A stretch of 64,000 nucleotides of DNA from a candidate division Zixibacteria bacterium HGW-Zixibacteria-1 (GTDB lineage: Bacteria > Zixibacteria > MSB-5A5 > GN15 > PGXB01), in contig PGXB01000016.1 of assembly GCA_002838945.1 (NCBI GenBank), positions 1 to 64,000 on the forward strand. The letters run 5' to 3'. The notes under the pieces were generated by a model. The model was not told the origin of the DNA. It saw nothing but the letters and a program-made list of their open reading frames with translations, and searched no databases. The number at the start of each line of letters is the position of its first letter. Position 1 is the first letter of the stretch. A program made the position numbers and the translations under genes. Shown in pieces: positions 42,448 to 51,519 of the stretch.

Positions 42448-44323
42448 AATGAGTCTGACGGCCCTGCTGATAGTCGGAATATGGATCATCACGATTTCCG
42501 CCTCAGCCGGTATTAAGGTCATCTATCCCAAGCCGAACGGCAATATTGCTGCTGTCGATTCCACCTTTATACTTGGATCGGTGCCGCCGGGTGCGCTTTT
42601 GACAATCAACGGAAGGGAAGTCAAGGTCCATTCTGACGGCGGTTTCATAGCCTTTCTCCCGATCCAGCCGGGACTTTTCAATTTCGAACTGGCGGCCGCG
42701 TTTGGCAGCAATGACAGCATTATTGTTGAACGTCTGACCCTGCCGGTGAATGTCCCTAAGCCGCTCAAATCCCTGCCTTATGACAGTCTTTATATTGTCG
42801 AAAGAAACAGTTTTGCGGGCAACATCTCGCTTGCCGAGGGAGATATGCTGACGGTGGAAATACAGGGGACCCCCGGCTGCGATGCTTTTTTCTCGATTCC
42901 GGGTTATGTCGATTCGGTTCCGATGGCCGAGATGCCGCCACGAATTCAGCCATACTGGGGCGAATCGGTATTCGGTGCCGGGGCCGTGCCGGAATCGCTC
43001 AAAATTCGAGGGTATTACGCCGGCTTCATAATTATTGACGCTAAACGGCTGCCCGATTCCAGTCGAATTTATTATCACCTCAGGTCACCCGACCTTGACC
43101 GACTGCTTGAAAAATTGGTGACCAGCCAGGCTGCGGATTTTGATTTCTGGGCGCTGAAATTGCTTAAAATTCCTGAGCAGGAAAATCTGGACAGCTCTTC
43201 GATTTTCCTCAGAATCAATCCGCCGGAGTTCCCCCGGACCGTGTTATTCACCGATACCGTTCAAATCGTCAGGGTCGGACCCCGCCGGGGCTATCTGACG
43301 ATATTTCAACCGGAGGGGGTTCAGGCTCTCGCCGTCGGTCGGGAAGGGGAGTGGGTTAAGTTACGGCTGTCAAGTGGTCATACCGGCTGGGTGAGTGACA
43401 AATCAATCCGTTTTCTGGATCCGGGATGGCCGCCGCCCAAGTCATATTTGAAGGTTATTCGAAGTCAGTCGGAAGACGATCACCTGACGATTGAAATGCC
43501 GCTGTCGGCCAGGCATGCTTTTCGGGTTGAGGAAGAAGACACCGATATATTGACTTTGTATTTGTATGGCGTAATATCCGATACCGACTGGATAAGGTAT
43601 GATTTCGGCGATGATCGGCTCAGGCTGGCGCAATGGTCGCAAATAGAACCTGACTTGTATTGTTTGAAGCTTTACTTTAACGAGCCCATATGGGGCTATG
43701 ATGTTTTTTATGTCGGCAATGCATTAAAGTTACAGATTAATAAACCACCGCAAGATATTGATAAGCTTAAGTATAAAGTAATAATAATTGATCCTGGTCA
43801 TTCGCCGGACCCGGGAGCGGTAGGGCCGACCGGGCTTACCGAATCAACTGCAAATCTGGATATTGCCCTGGCGCTGAAGAAGGAACTGGAGAGCAAAGGG
43901 GCGAGGGTTATCATGACCCGCGATGATATGAAAGCTCTGCCTCTGTATGACCGACCGAAAATTGCCCGGGAGGCCGAGGCCGACCTCTTTGTTTCAATTC
44001 ACAATAATGCCCTGCCTGATGGCGTGAATCCTTTTGTCAATAATGGTGTGTCCACCTACTATTATCACCCTCATTCGATAAACCTGGCCCGCTCAATACA
44101 GGCCGAGTTGCTTAAAGAAACCGGATTAAATGACTACGGGCTTTATCACGGCAACCTGGCGGTCAACCGTCCGACCCAGTATCCGGCCGTCCTGATCGAG
44201 TGTGCCTTTATTATCCTGCCGGAGCAGGAAGCGCTTTTGAAAACGGAAGACTTTCAAAAGACGACCGCCAAAGCCATCAGGAAGGGGATTGAGAATTTTT
44301 TAAAGGGATACGATCATGAGTAA
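42431..44323 (+). CDS. N-acetylmuramoyl-L-alanine amidase (Amidase_3) with SH3 domain
   Basis: The 630-residue enzyme cleaves the bond between MurNAc and the stem peptide. It has an N-terminal signal sequence (SLTALLIVGIWIITISASA), Ig-like and AMIN-like beta domains (about 25-430) with an SH3-like part near GEWVKLRLSSGHTGWV, and the catalytic domain with zinc ligands H457 (DPGHSP), E471 and H524 (VSIHNN) and catalytic E590 (LIECAF). It therefore acts in the periplasm, whereas its two upstream neighbours probably work on the released peptides. A later ATG at 42449 would give a shorter signal peptide. It overlaps both neighbours. Confidence 0.9.
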   Translation: MPGRDKMSLTALLIVGIWIITISASAGIKVIYPKPNGNIAAVDSTFILGSVPPGALLTINGREVKVHSDGGFIAFLPIQPGLFNFELAAAFGSNDSIIVERLTLPVNVPKPLKSLPYDSLYIVERNSFAGNISLAEGDMLTVEIQGTPGCDAFFSIPGYVDSVPMAEMPPRIQPYWGESVFGAGAVPESLKIRGYYAGFIIIDAKRLPDSSRIYYHLRSPDLDRLLEKLVTSQAADFDFWALKLLKIPEQENLDSSSIFLRINPPEFPRTVLFTDTVQIVRVGPRRGYLTIFQPEGVQALAVGREGEWVKLRLSSGHTGWVSDKSIRFLDPGWPPPKSYLKVIRSQSEDDHLTIEMPLSARHAFRVEEEDTDILTLYLYGVISDTDWIRYDFGDDRLRLAQWSQIEPDLYCLKLYFNEPIWGYDVFYVGNALKLQINKPPQDIDKLKYKVIIIDPGHSPDPGAVGPTGLTESTANLDIALALKKELESKGARVIMTRDDMKALPLYDRPKIAREAEADLFVSIHNNALPDGVNPFVNNGVSTYYYHPHSINLARSIQAELLKETGLNDYGLYHGNLAVNRPTQYPAVLIECAFIILPEQEALLKTEDFQKTTAKAIRKGIENFLKGYDHE

Positions 44324-44555
44324 TGCAAAGGCTGGAAACAATGTTTTATGGCTGATCTATTTATCTCTTGCCCTGGCCGGATTGATATTACTTGGTGATG
44401 CGCTCAGGATTCAGATTCTTTCCAAATTGACGGCAAGACTGGGAATTGCCCTGATATTTTCAGCCATCGCCCTGATAATCGCCAAAGACCGGCCGCCCGG
44501 AATAATCGCGATTGCTATAACCTGGATGGCCGTTCTGATAACCATCTTCAACTGA
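44316..44555 (+). CDS. Small membrane protein of unknown function
   Basis: This 79-residue protein consists of three hydrophobic stretches: VLWLIYLSLALAGLILLG, LGIALIFSAIALIIA and GIIAIAITWMAVLITIF. It resembles nothing I can name. It overlaps the amidase stop by eight bases, so it is probably the last gene of the peptidoglycan-fragment operon. Confidence 0.6.
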   Translation: MSNAKAGNNVLWLIYLSLALAGLILLGDALRIQILSKLTARLGIALIFSAIALIIAKDRPPGIIAIAITWMAVLITIFN

Positions 44556-44586
44556 ATTACCCTTCGGTATTTTAATCCGAATTGAT

Positions 44587-44592
44587 TATATT
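44587..44592 (+). promoter_or_regulatory. Possible -10 element of a leaderless larA message
   Basis: TATATT lies six bases before the ATG at 44599, with no ribosome site between. The -35 region is poor, so this is tentative. Confidence 0.3.
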
Positions 44593-44598
44593 CAAGCC

Positions 44599-45882
44599 AT
44601 GACGGCAAGAATAGAGCGGGTTCGGCTTGATTATGGGCATTCGGGAGTCAACGTCGATCTTGACTGGAAAATCGCGGATTATGACATAATCGAGCCGAAA
44701 AACCTTCCGGCACTTCAGGAGCCGGACAGAACTTTTCTTGATTCTGTTTCCGGTCCGGTTGGATCGGCTACATTGGATAATATTGTTTTACCTTCAGATG
44801 AGCTTGTCATTGTTACCGCCGACGGGACCCGCCCGGTTCCGAACAAGTTTCTCATACAGGCCATTATTGATTTCTGCCGGCTGGATCCGGGAAAAGTAAC
44901 GGTCCTGGTCGGTACCGGTTCGCATCGCCCGCACAGTAAAGATGAATTGATTGAGCTTTTGGGCCATGAAGTCGTTAATAATTGCCGGGTTTTGTGCCAT
45001 GATGCGACCAATAAGGGCATGCTTCAGTTTCTGGGAACGACCTCTCATGGTATACCTGTTTATATGAATAAAATATATGTCGAGGCGACCAAACGGATCG
45101 TCATCGGCTTTATTGAGCCGCATTTTTTTGCGGGGTATTCCGGCGGTGCCAAAGGAATTTGTCCCGCTATCTGCGGAATGGAAACGATTAACGCCTTCCA
45201 TTCATATGAGATAATCGGTCATCCGGATTCGGATTATGGATTCCTTGAGAATAACCCGCAACAGGCGGCAGCCCGGGAGGTGACGGCGCTGGCCCCGCCT
45301 GATTTTCTGGTAAATGTAATATTGAATCATCAAAAGGACATGAGTCATATTTTTGCCGGGCATTTTATCGAGGCCCATCGGGCCGGCTGCCGGGCCGCGG
45401 CCGAAACGGCCGTCGTCCGGCTCGGACAAAAATATCCGATTGTCGTCACCTCCAATTCCGGCTACCCGCTTGATCAGAACCTTTATCAGACCGTCAAGGG
45501 CATCGCCGCGGCCTCTCTGATAACCGAAGCGGGCGGGACGATTATTGTTGCTTCCGAGTGCATCCGGGGAGTTCCGGATGACGGAAATTTTGCCAAAATT
45601 CTGACAGCCCGGTCCGATCCCGAATCTCTGCTTGATATGATGAGTAAAAGCGAGTTCAGGATGATGGATCGCTGGCAGGCTCAAAAACTGGCCATGATTT
45701 TGAAGAGAATGAAGGTCATGGTTTATTCCTCACTGGGGCGCGACCGGATCGAAAAATGCAAAATGTTCAAGATTGATGATATTCAATCGACCCTTGCCGA
45801 TGAGATTGCGGCGCTCGGATACCGCCCCCGCGTGGCGGTAATGCCTCGAGGCCCACTGACCATCCCTCAATTGATAAAATAA
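44599..45882 (+). CDS. larA: LarA-family nickel-pincer 2-hydroxyacid racemase
   Basis: LarA interconverts D- and L-lactate using a nickel pincer cofactor tethered to a lysine; related proteins act on other 2-hydroxy acids. The 427-residue protein keeps the functional residues with a constant offset of one from the well-studied Lactobacillus enzyme: H109 (TGSHRPH), H175 (IEPHFF), the cofactor lysine K185 (GYSGGAKG) and H201 (NAFHSY), and DQNLYQTVKG supplies the Gln and Lys near the C-terminal domain. No larB, larC or larE is in the window, so cofactor supply must be elsewhere. It appears separately transcribed from the amidase operon. Confidence 0.87.
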   Translation: MTARIERVRLDYGHSGVNVDLDWKIADYDIIEPKNLPALQEPDRTFLDSVSGPVGSATLDNIVLPSDELVIVTADGTRPVPNKFLIQAIIDFCRLDPGKVTVLVGTGSHRPHSKDELIELLGHEVVNNCRVLCHDATNKGMLQFLGTTSHGIPVYMNKIYVEATKRIVIGFIEPHFFAGYSGGAKGICPAICGMETINAFHSYEIIGHPDSDYGFLENNPQQAAAREVTALAPPDFLVNVILNHQKDMSHIFAGHFIEAHRAGCRAAAETAVVRLGQKYPIVVTSNSGYPLDQNLYQTVKGIAAASLITEAGGTIIVASECIRGVPDDGNFAKILTARSDPESLLDMMSKSEFRMMDRWQAQKLAMILKRMKVMVYSSLGRDRIEKCKMFKIDDIQSTLADEIAALGYRPRVAVMPRGPLTIPQLIK

Positions 45883-45941
45883 TCGAAACAAGAACGCCCC
45901 CAATTGAGTATATTAGCTATTTATTTGTGTAAAGGCGAGTG

Positions 45942-47315
45942 ATGGCGACTAGGCTTGAAAAGAAGAAAACAGACTATACCGAAGGCTCGATTATACAGTC
46001 CATATTTAAAATGGGCGTTCCCTCGATGATCGGTTTCCTGGCCAGCCACATATATTACATGGTCGATATGTACTGGGTGTCGCATCTTCCCGAGCGTGAG
46101 ACGGCCGTGGCGGCGGTCACGATTTATTCGAATATCGCCTGGGTCTTTTTCTCATTCAACAGTCTGATCGGGACCGGTTCGGTTGCGATTATTTCAAGGC
46201 GGTACGGCGAAAAAAAATATGATGCGACCGAGACTGCGATTAAAGAGACTTTTCTGCTTAAATGGCTGAGCGGGATGCTGCTCGGGCTGGTAGGATATTT
46301 CTTTATAGATCAGCTTGTTTATATCGGAGGCGCCAGGGATGAGACACTTCGCATGGGCATCGAATATGGGCGGGTGATTTTCCTGGGAATGGGTTTTTCA
46401 TATGCCACCTATTCCGTTTATACGGCCATGCGCGGCATTGCCAATCCCAAACTGGCCATGGGGATCATGCTGGGTTCGACCGTCCTGAATATGCTTCTGG
46501 ATCCGCTGTTCATATTCGGTTATCTGGGGTTCCCCAAAATGGGTGTGGCTGGAGCGGCCGTGGCCTCGATCACGTCTTACGCTCTGACTTTCCTTATCGG
46601 CATGGGCATTCTGTACACCGGCGTGACCAATGTATCGCTTCATTTGAGGGGCCGGGTTCCGATGTCATTGAAGACGATGGTCCAAATTGTCAAAATCGGC
46701 GTTCCATCCTGGATAGGTGACATGTCCTACTCGGGCGCCCGTTTCATTATCATGCCGATGATTGCGATATTCGGCAATTCGGTCGTTGCCGCTTATGGAG
46801 TCGGGATGCAGATCTCGGCCATAGGTATTTCAATCCTGGTGGGAATCGGTTTGGGTCTGGCGGCCCTGATCGGGCATAATCTTGGGGGAGAAAAAAAGGA
46901 GCGGGCCCAAAAAACGGCCGGCCAGGCAATATTGCTTGGAATCGGGATCATGACCGCACTCGGCCTGCTGGTTTATTTCTTCGGCGGATCGATTATGTCA
47001 CTCTATTTCGAATCGGTCGAGACGGTCAGTCATGGCGCCGCGCTTCTCAGGATTTTTGCTTTCGGTTTTCCCTTTATCGGTGCTCTGATAATGATAGAGC
47101 AGATTTATGCCGGCGTCGGATTGAATGTTCCGGCCATGATAACGAATGCCGGAAATGCCTGGGTGCTTCAAATTCCGGCCATTTATGTTCTGACCCAGTT
47201 TCTTAATTTCAACCAGGAATCGGTCTGGTGGTCGATAAATGTTTCGTCAATGATTGCCGTAATCGGATTGTATATGTATTTTCGCCGCGGGCAGTGGCTG
47301 CATGTAAAAGTCTGA
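45942..47315 (+). CDS. MATE family efflux transporter
   Basis: The 457-residue protein has the twelve-helix MATE fold, with the typical FLASHIYYMVDMYWVS, TVLNMLLDPLFIFGYLGFPKMGVAGAAVAS and GYFRRGQW-like end. It may start at GTG 45939 or ATG 45942. It lies 59 bases after larA with no terminator between, so read-through is possible, but there is no functional link to see. Substrate unknown. Confidence 0.92.
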   Translation: MATRLEKKKTDYTEGSIIQSIFKMGVPSMIGFLASHIYYMVDMYWVSHLPERETAVAAVTIYSNIAWVFFSFNSLIGTGSVAIISRRYGEKKYDATETAIKETFLLKWLSGMLLGLVGYFFIDQLVYIGGARDETLRMGIEYGRVIFLGMGFSYATYSVYTAMRGIANPKLAMGIMLGSTVLNMLLDPLFIFGYLGFPKMGVAGAAVASITSYALTFLIGMGILYTGVTNVSLHLRGRVPMSLKTMVQIVKIGVPSWIGDMSYSGARFIIMPMIAIFGNSVVAAYGVGMQISAIGISILVGIGLGLAALIGHNLGGEKKERAQKTAGQAILLGIGIMTALGLLVYFFGGSIMSLYFESVETVSHGAALLRIFAFGFPFIGALIMIEQIYAGVGLNVPAMITNAGNAWVLQIPAIYVLTQFLNFNQESVWWSINVSSMIAVIGLYMYFRRGQWLHVKV

Positions 47316-47346
47316 TCTCAATATTCACCGATTGAAATATAAAAGA

Positions 47347-47368
47347 GAAGCCGCCCGAAGGCGGCTTC
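47347..47368. terminator. Terminator between convergent genes
   Basis: GAAGCCGCC (47347-47355) and GGCGGCTTC (47360-47368) form a perfect nine-pair stem with a CGAA loop. On the minus strand it is followed by TCTCTTTTATAT, on the plus strand by no T run. It probably serves the minus-strand dockerin gene mainly, and may stop both. Confidence 0.8.
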
Positions 47369-47445
47369 CCGATCTGATTAATCTGTCGTTTCCGCCGTTG
47401 AAACCTTCCGATCAGGCCCGCAACGGCATCACAACAGGATTGTGC

Positions 47446-50400
47446 CTATATGCCGGTGCACAAGTTACATGACAAAGCAGGGCACTTGGGTGCCGCGCCG
47501 CCCTTGTACAAGTAACCGATCGTATAGGTCACATCAAGAATATTGATCGAACAGTTACCATTGGCATCGGCCTCAGCCGGACACGGTGGAGCCGCGCCAC
47601 CTTTGTAAAGGTAACCGATGGTAAAGGTACAATCAAGAATATTAACTCCGCCATTGTTATTGGCATCACCGGGCAAATTACAGCAGCAGGTAACGGAAAC
47701 TTCGGGCCAGGTGAAGATGTCCGGACGTGCCATAATCCACATTCTGGCTTTGTCAATATTCATCTGGAGCGGCATCAAACCGGAGTTCGAAGTCGATAGA
47801 ATTTTGACAAAAACCAGGGTATCGTTCGGATTCAGGGTCTTCTGAGTAAAGACCGAAATCATATGAAGATCCTGGTAGAGCGAATCTTCCATTCCCGGAT
47901 CGCTCGATTCCCATGGATTATATCCGGAAATATTGGACATCAACCGGTACATCTCGCCCGAGACGAAGCCGCCTGTCGGATAAACATAATCGGCATTCAT
48001 CCTGGTCCACATGGCGCGAGGCGCCAGGAACCTGTCATTGACCTCACTGGTATGCGGCAGCTTGAATCCGGCGTAGTACGCCATACCGCCGAGACGCTGG
48101 TCGGCCAGCACGCAGTCATTGTTTACAATGCTGTCGGCATCATACTCGGCGCCATAGCAGTACATCAGCATCCGAGTAGCGTCAAAATCGGAGCCGTTCT
48201 CACTGCCGGAATCAGACGGAATATCCCAATCGATGGCGTCGCCAAAGAACATATTATTGTATGTCTTTGAGGAATTGTTGACAATCCGCTGTTTCATCAC
48301 AATAAAGCTGCATGAATCGGGATGTGACGGGGCGAAATATTCACATTCCAGGGCAAGATTGGAATCTTTTGACAGGAATTGACCGGAATAGCCATACTGA
48401 TAATCGGGATAGGTGGTCGAATCGGCAAAGGGACTTTCAATCGGGCGGAAGCCGTCTGCATCCAGCCAGTTAGCATTGAACATATAATAATTCATGACCG
48501 TGTCGGCACCATCAATATAGCAGATAAACGGACTGCCGCTATAGAGATAGACCGTGGCCAGGTCATCGGCTCCGGAGACGTTATTGGTGGTATCGCAGTC
48601 GTTGAAGAAGTTCATATTGTAGCCGCCGTTGCCGTTATAACCGCCGGCGCCGCCAATATTACCGGCATTGCTGAAAATAAGCCGTTTGCAGTCGGTGCGG
48701 ATATCCATCTGTTCGGGGAACTGCACCGTATCGGCCACAATCAAATCGATTGGTATGTAGCCGGTACCGTTAGCCGCGTCGGACTCAATCTGGACATATC
48801 CTGAGACAACCGCCGGTCCGGTCTGAATGGTTCCGCCGGCATTCAGGTAAAGGCTGAATTGTATTGAATTGGGGGTTAAATGCGAAATTGTTACCGGGCC
48901 GTAATTACTGACATCGAGCCAGCCCGGATCGCCGTTTGTTTCGACCGTGGAAATGGATGATACATGCAGTTCGGCATTACCAATGTTTTCAATCGTGACC
49001 GTTTCCGTAATCGTCTCGCCCGGTTTAACCCATGTCGGTGCGCCGATTTCTCTGGGATAAATAACAATAACCGGGTTGGGAACCGGTGCCACGCACGGCA
49101 CCCGGAACCACTTGACCGGGTTGGTGGTCCAGATTGCGGCATCCTGCTGACAGGCGCCGGGGAATTTATCGTTTACGTAGAGAACGTCAAGATACCAGTC
49201 TCCGGAATATCCTCCCGACGGATCCACAACCGGGACGATACCGAAGTCGTCGGAGACACCAACCTGCATTCCAAAGCGGGAGATAGCCGGCCATTGATCG
49301 GATTCGCACGCGTAGGGGGTTCCGCTGGTATCGCAGAGAGGAGTCGGCGTATTGGTCAGGTTACGTGCGATATCCCAGTTGTAACCGCCGTTATCGGAAA
49401 CGGAAATATACAACTCGCCGTTGGCGGTTCCACGATAGCCGGCGCCTCCCCAGCGAAGGGCCGCGCAGTCATTATAGTTACCGTTGTCAAGGTCAAGGAA
49501 TTGCACGAATAAGGCGTAAAATTTACCGTCGCATTCGGCGATCTGCGGTTTGACAATACTCATTTCATTCCAGGCACCGCCGGTACAGGTGCTGTCATTG
49601 ATGGCGTCATCGGCAATATTCCAGTTGGCGTCCTTGACAGTACGGATTTCATTGTTGAAATCATCCCAGTGCAGCAGTCGCGATCCCCAGAAATATGTAT
49701 AGGCGCCGAGGCCGCCGACCGCCGGATCGGGAGCAGTAATAACGCGGGCGTCCCATAGTATGTGGAGCCTGTCCTGCGTATCGATCAGGGCGGAAATATC
49801 GCTGTGCCCCAGGTAACCGCCGGTGGTGGAGTCATAGGCGCTGATATTCTGTTTGGCGCCCCATGAAGCTCCCATATTTCCGGAAGTCTTGATATAGACG
49901 TCATTGGTTCTCTGGTTGACACCCAGGCCGGGGTCGACCCAGTCACGAGCCCATGATTCCGGGTCACCGGGGTATGCTCCGGGAGGAGCCATCCAGACCA
50001 GAGCCACCTTGGCGCTGTTGCGCGAGGCGACCACGATCTGCGAAATACAGGGGATAGTATCGACAAGCATGGGCGGATAATCCCAGCTGCCGAGTGTATC
50101 GGAACCGATTCTGCGGAAATAATGAACAAAGGATTCATCAATTTCATTTTCAAGCTGCATGGCAAAGACATGCGTGACGGTGTCGCCGTCATAAACCTGA
50201 TAAGCCATATCCGGCCATACAAATCGGAACTCGCCCGAGGTGATCTGATTGGCCGGGACGCCGTATTTCATAGTAGAATCGGGAACTCTTCTCTTGTATG
50301 GTGAGAAGAAGCAGTTCATGACGTCAAAGTCGTACCAGACCGTGGAGGCATAGCCGGCACCTTCATCATGATGGTTGGCGATGACCGCCTTGCCTTCGGT

Positions 50401-50904
50401 ATCGACATCCAGGGCGATATAGCCGGAAAAATTGACTCCGCTGCCCGAACGGGGATGAATATCGCAGCCGCCGCCCGTTCCCTGAAATATGAAACTTCCA
50501 TCAGACGGGTCAAATGCTTCATAACCGGTGCCGCCGTCACCGCCGGCAATAAAATCGGTCTGCTTGAACCAAATCAGATGGACTACCTGGCTTCCCCGCC
50601 AGTCAACCTGCCGATTGGTCCGGCCGTTGTGCTGGAAGTCATGGGTGGTAATTCCAACATTTATGCCGGGGGAAGCCGCATTGAAGTCGCTGAAGCCCAG
50701 AGAGGCGGCGTTGGCGCCATTCTGCGCGGGAACATAATTGAGTGCCCGCTCGGCTCCGGCGAGCTTGGCTTTGGAATTCTTTTCAAGATATTCCCGGTAC
50801 TTCCAAACGTTATTATCGGCAGATTGTGAGGCGGATGCATTAATAGCCAGAAAAGTCAGCAACAGTAGGGAGATTAAAATTGTCGCCGATAGTTGCCTTG
50901 ACAT
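47446..50904 (-). CDS. Large secreted protein with BNR-like repeats and C-terminal dockerin pair
   Basis: The 1152-residue protein has a signal peptide (MSRQLSATILISLLLLTFLAINASA). The first half contains Asp-box (BNR) motifs, SGNMGASWGA and SDNGGYNWDI, as in sialidase-like propellers, though no sialidase active site was recognised. An Ig-like domain follows at about 650-760 (PTWVKPGETITETVTIENIGNAEL). The last 75 residues hold two dockerin repeats, GDANNNGGVNILD and ADANGNCSINILD, each followed by a GYLYKGGAAP tail and flanked by cysteines. A TTG start 15 bases upstream is possible, but AAGGAG lies seven bases before the ATG at 50904. It is transcribed alone. A role at the cell surface or in adhesion is inferred. 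Confidence 0.85.
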   Translation of the reverse strand: MSRQLSATILISLLLLTFLAINASASQSADNNVWKYREYLEKNSKAKLAGAERALNYVPAQNGANAASLGFSDFNAASPGINVGITTHDFQHNGRTNRQVDWRGSQVVHLIWFKQTDFIAGGDGGTGYEAFDPSDGSFIFQGTGGGCDIHPRSGSGVNFSGYIALDVDTEGKAVIANHHDEGAGYASTVWYDFDVMNCFFSPYKRRVPDSTMKYGVPANQITSGEFRFVWPDMAYQVYDGDTVTHVFAMQLENEIDESFVHYFRRIGSDTLGSWDYPPMLVDTIPCISQIVVASRNSAKVALVWMAPPGAYPGDPESWARDWVDPGLGVNQRTNDVYIKTSGNMGASWGAKQNISAYDSTTGGYLGHSDISALIDTQDRLHILWDARVITAPDPAVGGLGAYTYFWGSRLLHWDDFNNEIRTVKDANWNIADDAINDSTCTGGAWNEMSIVKPQIAECDGKFYALFVQFLDLDNGNYNDCAALRWGGAGYRGTANGELYISVSDNGGYNWDIARNLTNTPTPLCDTSGTPYACESDQWPAISRFGMQVGVSDDFGIVPVVDPSGGYSGDWYLDVLYVNDKFPGACQQDAAIWTTNPVKWFRVPCVAPVPNPVIVIYPREIGAPTWVKPGETITETVTIENIGNAELHVSSISTVETNGDPGWLDVSNYGPVTISHLTPNSIQFSLYLNAGGTIQTGPAVVSGYVQIESDAANGTGYIPIDLIVADTVQFPEQMDIRTDCKRLIFSNAGNIGGAGGYNGNGGYNMNFFNDCDTTNNVSGADDLATVYLYSGSPFICYIDGADTVMNYYMFNANWLDADGFRPIESPFADSTTYPDYQYGYSGQFLSKDSNLALECEYFAPSHPDSCSFIVMKQRIVNNSSKTYNNMFFGDAIDWDIPSDSGSENGSDFDATRMLMYCYGAEYDADSIVNNDCVLADQRLGGMAYYAGFKLPHTSEVNDRFLAPRAMWTRMNADYVYPTGGFVSGEMYRLMSNISGYNPWESSDPGMEDSLYQDLHMISVFTQKTLNPNDTLVFVKILSTSNSGLMPLQMNIDKARMWIMARPDIFTWPEVSVTCCCNLPGDANNNGGVNILDCTFTIGYLYKGGAAPPCPAEADANGNCSINILDVTYTIGYLYKGGAAPKCPALSCNLCTGI

Positions 50905-51487
50905 ATTTGCTCCTTTCAAAATCGTTATCCTATTTCGCTGAGACGAATATTGGTCGATTTTGTCAGAAAGAATAAATCTTTGCTGATTTTATCAAAATCA
51001 ACCTGATTTTGCGTTTTGGTCGTTCACCACCTCCCTTCCACAGTTTGTGCAATATGTTAAGAATAGAAGTCAAAAAAACTCATAAATCAATCACTAATCA
51101 TGGTTACAGCCGATGTAACCTTAACGATTTTAAGTATGGCGGTTTATTAAGTGTTATGTTACTCAAGTCTGCCTGACACCAACACAAGCGAGAAAATTCC
51201 TCTTAACTAAATATTAAAAATTGTTGTTAATTTGTCAATGATAAAGTTGGCACAAAGGGCGGTTCTTTCGGCGGTGAAAACCGAGGGAAAGAAGCCAGAG
51301 GATGTAAGTATTCGGCGCTCCATCATTGACACAAAAATGCCCGACTGCGGTTATCACATAAAGTAGATAATGTTTACTCTTAAAGTGTTTGTGAGGCTCT
51401 CACCTTTCCAACTTTTCCTATCCAAAAGGTGCACTTTTATTCATAATCTGCCAAAAGAAAATCAAATCCGGGAATCGTATCTTGTTT
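50905..51487. other. Divergent intergenic region between dockerin and sigma factor genes
   Basis: About 580 AT-rich bases without a gene. On the minus strand a weak promoter for the dockerin gene may be TTGATT (complement of 51085-51090) with TCTATT (complement of 51062-51067), 17 bases apart, giving a leader of about 150 bases. In that leader AAGGGAGGTGG (complement near 51027-51037) resembles a ribosome site without a good start. A perfect dyad at 51102-51120 is listed separately. TTGACA occurs near 51327 on the plus strand without a convincing -10. No tRNA or known RNA element was found. Confidence 0.5.
51102..51120. promoter_or_regulatory. Operator-like inverted repeat
   Basis: GGTTACA and TGTAACC are perfect seven-base arms around GCCGA. 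The site lies just upstream of the possible dockerin promoter. A dimeric regulator could bind here, but none is known. Confidence 0.4.
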
Positions 51488-51519
51488 TTTTGAATCCTTT
51501 TGAGTAAATTCAAGTCTAA
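51488..51519 (+). promoter_or_regulatory. ECF-type promoter-like sequence at the sigma factor gene
   Basis: TTTTGAATC at 51488-51496, TTTT two bases on, and TCTAA at 51515-51519 recur at exactly the same distances before the pump gene at 52547-52578. The layout fits ECF promoters (a GAAxC-type -35 and TCTAA -10). Here TCTAA overlaps the ATG of the sigma gene, which is hard to reconcile with initiation downstream of it. Confidence 0.45.

Noticed and set aside
51414-51430. TTTCCTATCCAAAAGGT, 15 of 17 bases like 52567-52583 before the pump gene
   Set aside because: No -35 match lies at the needed distance from it, so it was not counted as a third ECF promoter; it may be coincidence.
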